Shown piece by piece: positions 60,979 to 64,000 of a DNA stretch of 64,000 bases; within the stretch, counting starts at the first letter, position 1, and each line of letters starts with the position of its first letter. The stretch is taken from positions 124,001 to 188,000 of the forward strand of contig NZ_RQJO01000015.1 in assembly GCF_003858635.1 (NCBI RefSeq), given 5' to 3'. A model generated the notes under the pieces. It had not been told where the DNA came from. It did no database searches and saw only the letters and a list, made by a program, of their open reading frames with translations. Source of the stretch: Larkinella rosea. Its GTDB lineage: Bacteria > Bacteroidota > Bacteroidia > Cytophagales > Spirosomataceae. A program made the position numbers and the translations under genes.

Positions 60979-61623
60979 TTACCAGTTCAATACCTGCTGC
61001 GGGCTGTTTTTCCGGAACAGTACGGTTTTTTTTTCGGCCAGATAAGCCACATTGACTAAATTGATCTGATCGTCAAATACTTCCATCAGCAACGACTGTT
61101 GCAACGTGCTGCCCTGAACGGATTCCGCATATGGTATTTCGATATAAATCCAGGTCGCATCCACTTCCTGTTCCTTGCCAATATACCGAAACGGTTTGCG
61201 TTGCCGACTGGGGTTTGTCAAGCCAAAATGCTTGCGGAGGTAGCGTTCCACCAACGGCCCATTGGCGTCTTTATCGCTGAGCCGCACCCGTTGGTTGTTG
61301 TTTTCTTTGGTCAGGGCTTCTTCGAAATCATCCGTAAATACCCGAAGACTCACTTCAAATGTCTTTTCAGCCGCATTGTACTGCATCTGCGTAATGCTCG
61401 TATGCACCGGATGCGCACCTGTGAAGAACAGGAGTGAGAATAAGCAAAAAATTATTTCGCGGACGGGGCCGCCCGGCGGTTGAGCGGAGTTTAACAGAGT
61501 TAAGCGGAGTTTATTTTTATTAATTAAAACTCTGCTTAGCTCTAATTTACTCCGCTTATCTCCGCGAAATAACTCCTTCTTAAACTCAGAAAACCGCTTT
61601 GAATACATCATTGAAGATTGCAA
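60979..61623 (-). CDS. DUF6702-like secreted protein with start disturbed by a palindromic repeat
   Basis: The conserved part begins with a hydrophobic stretch IIFCLFSLLFFTGAHPVHTS followed by EVSLRVFTDDFEEALTKE and GPLVERYLRKHFGL, the pattern of the DUF6702 family of exported Bacteroidota proteins with unknown role. No ATG, GTG or TTG stands at the natural start. The open frame reaches back through all of palindrome E to ATG codons inside the end of rseP (61623, 61611, 61608), giving a head of about 57 residues encoded mostly by the repeat. Either this head is made, or translation begins at a rare codon such as ATT. Start therefore uncertain. Confidence 0.65.
   Translation of the reverse strand: MQSSMMYSKRFSEFKKELFRGDKRSKLELSRVLINKNKLRLTLLNSAQPPGGPVREIIFCLFSLLFFTGAHPVHTSITQMQYNAAEKTFEVSLRVFTDDFEEALTKENNNQRVRLSDKDANGPLVERYLRKHFGLTNPSRQRKPFRYIGKEQEVDATWIYIEIPYAESVQGSTLQQSLLMEVFDDQINLVNVAYLAEKKTVLFRKNSPQQVLNW
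61452..61572. repeat. Intergenic palindrome E with 15-nt GC-rich insert
   Basis: Terminal arms TTATTTCGCGGA (61452-61463) and TCCGCGAAATAA (61561-61572) pair perfectly; the inner words AGCGGAG, AGTTAAGCGGAG and their complements pair imperfectly. Compared with the arm of palindrome C, the left arm has the block CGGGGCCGCCCGGCG (61464-61478) inserted between TTTCGCGGA and GTTGAGCGGAG. It lies between rseP and the DUF6702-like gene. Confidence 0.85.
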
Positions 61624-62941
61624 ACGCCATCAATCCCAGCAGAATCACCATACCAACCCGCTGCGCTCCTTCCAGAAACCGGTCCGACGGTTTGCGTCCC
61701 GACACGATTTCGTAAAGCAACAGCGTCGAGTGACCGCCGTCGAGTGCCGGAATCGGCAGGGCGTTCATGAACGCCAGCGCCATCGACAGCAAACCGGTTA
61801 CGAACCAAAACCGCTCCCACATCCAGACACCGCCGAACAGATTCTGGGCAATACCGATGGGGCCGCTCAGGGCTTTGGAAGCCGAAACATCACCCCGGAA
61901 AATTTTGCCGAATCCTTTGATGTTGTCGTACACCACACTGAAGGCTTGCTCCGTCCCTTTGCCCAGCGCCTGACCAAACGTATAATCGATGTGTGTTTTT
62001 TTCAGCAGCGACTCCGCGCCAAAACCGATCTGGCCTTTGTCGGTAACCGCGGAGTTGAGCGTAATGAGCTGGGGACTGTTCGGGCGTTTTACCGTCATCG
62101 TAATCGCTTTGTTGGCATTAGCCTTCACGATCTCCTGAAATTCGTGGTAGAACGGGGTCGGTTTTCCGTTGACGGCCGTAATAACGTCGCCTTTTTGTAA
62201 TCCTGACTTTTCGGCCGGCATTCCCGGAACGATTTCGCCAACCCGAAATGGCTGAATGGCTTCCACAAACATCCCGGCATTTTTCTTGTCGGATAATTTA
62301 TCGATAAAGTCGTTGGGGATATCAATGGTAATTTCTTCCACTTTTCCGTCGGCACCTTTCCGTTCCACGGTATAATAGCTATCGGAGCCCAGAAAAACCT
62401 CGGAGCTGCGGATGTCGCTGAAATCCTCGAATTCCTTCCCGTTGATTTTAACAATCTTATCGCCGGTTTTCAGGCCGATTCCTTTGGCCAGATCGTAAGC
62501 CACAATCCCGTATTTCGCGTCGCGGGCCGAGGTGTAGGTTTCGCCGTTCTGGTAGGTCAGCGCCACAAAAATGACAATACCGGTAATGACGTTGATGATG
62601 ATACCACCCAACATGACGATTAACCGCTGCCAGGCCGGTTTTGAGCGGAATTCCCAGGGTTGCGGTTCGTGTTGCATCGACTTTGTATCAAGCGACTCAT
62701 CGATCATTCCGGAGATCTTGACAAAACCGCCCAGCGGAATCGCACCCAGACCGTATTCGGTTCCGCCCCGTTTGATACTCCAGACTTTCGGTGGAAAACC
62801 GATAAAATATTGCTCCACCCGCATGCCAAAGGCTTTTGCGGCTAATAAGTGTCCCAACTCATGCAACCCCACCAAAATAGACAGACCCAAAATGAGCTGT
62901 CCGGCCATGATTGCTATTTCCGCTACTCTTGCTAGTTCCAT
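61586..62941 (-). CDS. rseP: RIP metalloprotease RseP (site-2 protease)
   Basis: A 451-aa intramembrane protease. VGLHELGHLLAAKAFGM holds the HExxH zinc site in the first helix; FIGFPPKVWSIKRGGTEYGL and GAIPLGGFVKISGM follow; PDZ-like domains lie in the middle (GDKIVKINGKEFEDF and GLQKGDVITAVNGKPTPFYH); the third ligand motif is NALPIPALDGGH near the C-terminus. It cleaves anti-sigma factors or signal remnants in the inner membrane. It is downstream of dxr on the same strand, the common Bacteroidota order. Confidence 0.95.
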   Translation of the reverse strand: MELARVAEIAIMAGQLILGLSILVGLHELGHLLAAKAFGMRVEQYFIGFPPKVWSIKRGGTEYGLGAIPLGGFVKISGMIDESLDTKSMQHEPQPWEFRSKPAWQRLIVMLGGIIINVITGIVIFVALTYQNGETYTSARDAKYGIVAYDLAKGIGLKTGDKIVKINGKEFEDFSDIRSSEVFLGSDSYYTVERKGADGKVEEITIDIPNDFIDKLSDKKNAGMFVEAIQPFRVGEIVPGMPAEKSGLQKGDVITAVNGKPTPFYHEFQEIVKANANKAITMTVKRPNSPQLITLNSAVTDKGQIGFGAESLLKKTHIDYTFGQALGKGTEQAFSVVYDNIKGFGKIFRGDVSASKALSGPIGIAQNLFGGVWMWERFWFVTGLLSMALAFMNALPIPALDGGHSTLLLYEIVSGRKPSDRFLEGAQRVGMVILLGLMAFAIFNDVFKAVF

Positions 62942-63160
62942 TCGTTTAAACTGATTGCGCCGGCGACCCGGCGACTTATTTAATTGATTATGATTTGTTG
63001 CGTTGCTGTTTCATGAATTTATACACGTACTACAGACCGAAAACCGCCCACAAAGCCTGATTAAACAAAAGCATTTTAACGGCGGATTTTACTTTTAACG
63101 AACAGCGATTGAAAACCGTCCACTACTCCCCGAATTTTATTGTGGTTTATCGGGAAACAA
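62942..63160. other. Spacer between dxr and rseP without recognisable elements
   Basis: About 220 bp with AT-rich patches and no credible gene. It probably carries an rseP promoter; no clear TTTG/TAnnTTTG pair was identified. Confidence 0.4.
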
Positions 63161-64000
63161 TTAAACGAAACTTTTAATTCGGGCGGTGGCAATGCGCCGG
63201 GTTTCTTCGTCGGTTCGGACGTAATCGTCGTAGGTTGGCTGGGCGACGTAGGCCACTTTCTGCATACCTTCTTCGATGATATCCGAAATTTCCAGGAAGC
63301 CGATTTCGTCGTGCAAAAAAGCCGCTACCGCCACTTCATTGGCCGCATTGACGATGCAGGGAACGTTGCCGCCCCGGCCGAGCGCATCGAACGCGAGTTG
63401 CAAGTTACGAAATGTTTCAAGATCAGCCTGTTCGAATGTGAGCGACGGGTATTTTGCGAAGTCGAAGCGCGGAAAATCGGAGGGCAGACGGTGGGGATAG
63501 GCCAGCGCACACTGAATCGGCAGGCGCATGTCGGGCAAACCCATCTGCGCCTTGATGCTGCCATCCTGAAACTGCACCATCGAATGAATGATGCTCTGCG
63601 GATGCACCACCACCTCGATCTGCGACGGTTCCAGCCCGAACAACCACTTGGCTTCGATCACTTCCAGCCCTTTGTTCATCAACGTAGCCGAGTCGATCGT
63701 AATTTTGGCACCCATCGTCCAGTTCGGGTGTTTCAGAGCCTGGGCTTTGGTGACGGTTTTCAGAAAATCCCGCGATTTGCCGAGAAACGGCCCACCCGAT
63801 GCCGTCAGGATAATCTTTTCAATCGGATTATGAAATTCGCCCGCCAGACACTGAAAAATCGCCGAATGCTCCGAATCGACCGGCAGAATATTCACACCTT
63901 TTTCCTGCGCGAGTTTGGTAATCAGTTCACCCGCCACCACCAGCGTTTCTTTATTGGCCAGGGCGATGTGTTTTCCGGCTTCGATGGCTTTGATGGTCGG
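63161..64000 (-). CDS. dxr: 1-deoxy-D-xylulose 5-phosphate reductoisomerase (5' part outside window)
   Basis: The last 279 residues of Dxr, the second enzyme of the MEP isoprenoid pathway. The frame is open to the window edge (AIEAGKHIALANKETLVVAG), so the start is beyond 64000. Diagnostic motifs: LPVDSEHSAIFQCL, LTASGGPFLGKSRDF, KHPNWTMGAKITIDSATLMN and KGLEVIEAKWLFG, with VVHPQSIIHSMVQFQDGSI in the substrate loop. Only the N-terminal NADPH-binding domain is cut off. Confidence 0.95.
   Translation of the reverse strand, partial: PTIKAIEAGKHIALANKETLVVAGELITKLAQEKGVNILPVDSEHSAIFQCLAGEFHNPIEKIILTASGGPFLGKSRDFLKTVTKAQALKHPNWTMGAKITIDSATLMNKGLEVIEAKWLFGLEPSQIEVVVHPQSIIHSMVQFQDGSIKAQMGLPDMRLPIQCALAYPHRLPSDFPRFDFAKYPSLTFEQADLETFRNLQLAFDALGRGGNVPCIVNAANEVAVAAFLHDEIGFLEISDIIEEGMQKVAYVAQPTYDDYVRTDEETRRIATARIKSFV

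Noticed and set aside
1-64000. CRISPR array, rRNA, riboswitch or complete insertion sequence
   Set aside because: No spaced direct-repeat array, no rRNA sequence, no transposase frame and no recognisable riboswitch core were seen.

Overview
The window looks like a chromosomal segment of a Bacteroidota bacterium, most likely Cytophagales of the Spirosoma/Larkinella type (inference, no database search). Support: two SusC/SusD outer-membrane pairs, the gliding lipoprotein GldH, a DUF4293 protein, a BlaI/M56 pair, a RicT-like PSP1 protein with a Cys-rich head, and promoter boxes of the Bacteroidota type (TTTG and TAnnTTTG).

Region 1 (1 to about 11.6 kb) is visibly more AT-rich and is the right-hand part of an integrated conjugative or mobilizable element abutting a tRNA-Phe gene. 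A rightward block holds a truncated TPR histidine kinase, an excisionase-like HTH protein, a CHC2/Toprim-like protein with a degenerate Toprim half, a RadC-type JAB protein, an ArdC antirestriction protein and a small conserved protein. It converges on a leftward block of coupling ATPase, four-helix membrane protein, MobF relaxase-helicase and a 132-aa protein. The tRNA-side end carries a tandem 11-mer and a 26-bp palindrome. No integrase lies in the window.

Region 2 (11.7-48 kb) is ordinary chromosome: a split Hdr-like Fe-S pair, free-Met-sulfoxide reductase, MnmD, KdsD, RecQ, PurD, a RicT-like protein, an RluA-family synthase, Tag, a PhoB/PhoR-like two-component system, an AI-2E-family transporter, a zeta-toxin-like pair, GldH, a BlaI/M56 signalling operon with two unusual downstream proteins, GDP-fucose synthase, a NeuD-like acyltransferase, an LpxH-like hydrolase, SbcCD, FabI and an rRNA/tRNA m5C methyltransferase.

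Region 3 (48-58.2 kb) holds two tandem SusCD nutrient-uptake pairs with a decayed SusC-leader-like relic between them. Region 4 (58.2-64 kb) is leftward: dxr (cut by the window edge), rseP, a DUF6702-like gene and lon.

The most unusual material falls into two groups. (a) A set of long, word-like intergenic palindromes sits right behind stop codons. Two of them carry a shared GC-rich insert of 15-17 nt, and one runs into the start of a gene. (b) Two genes behind the BlaI/M56 pair encode the membrane-proximal signature, one transmembrane helix and tail modules of the M56 sensor, but no protease domain.
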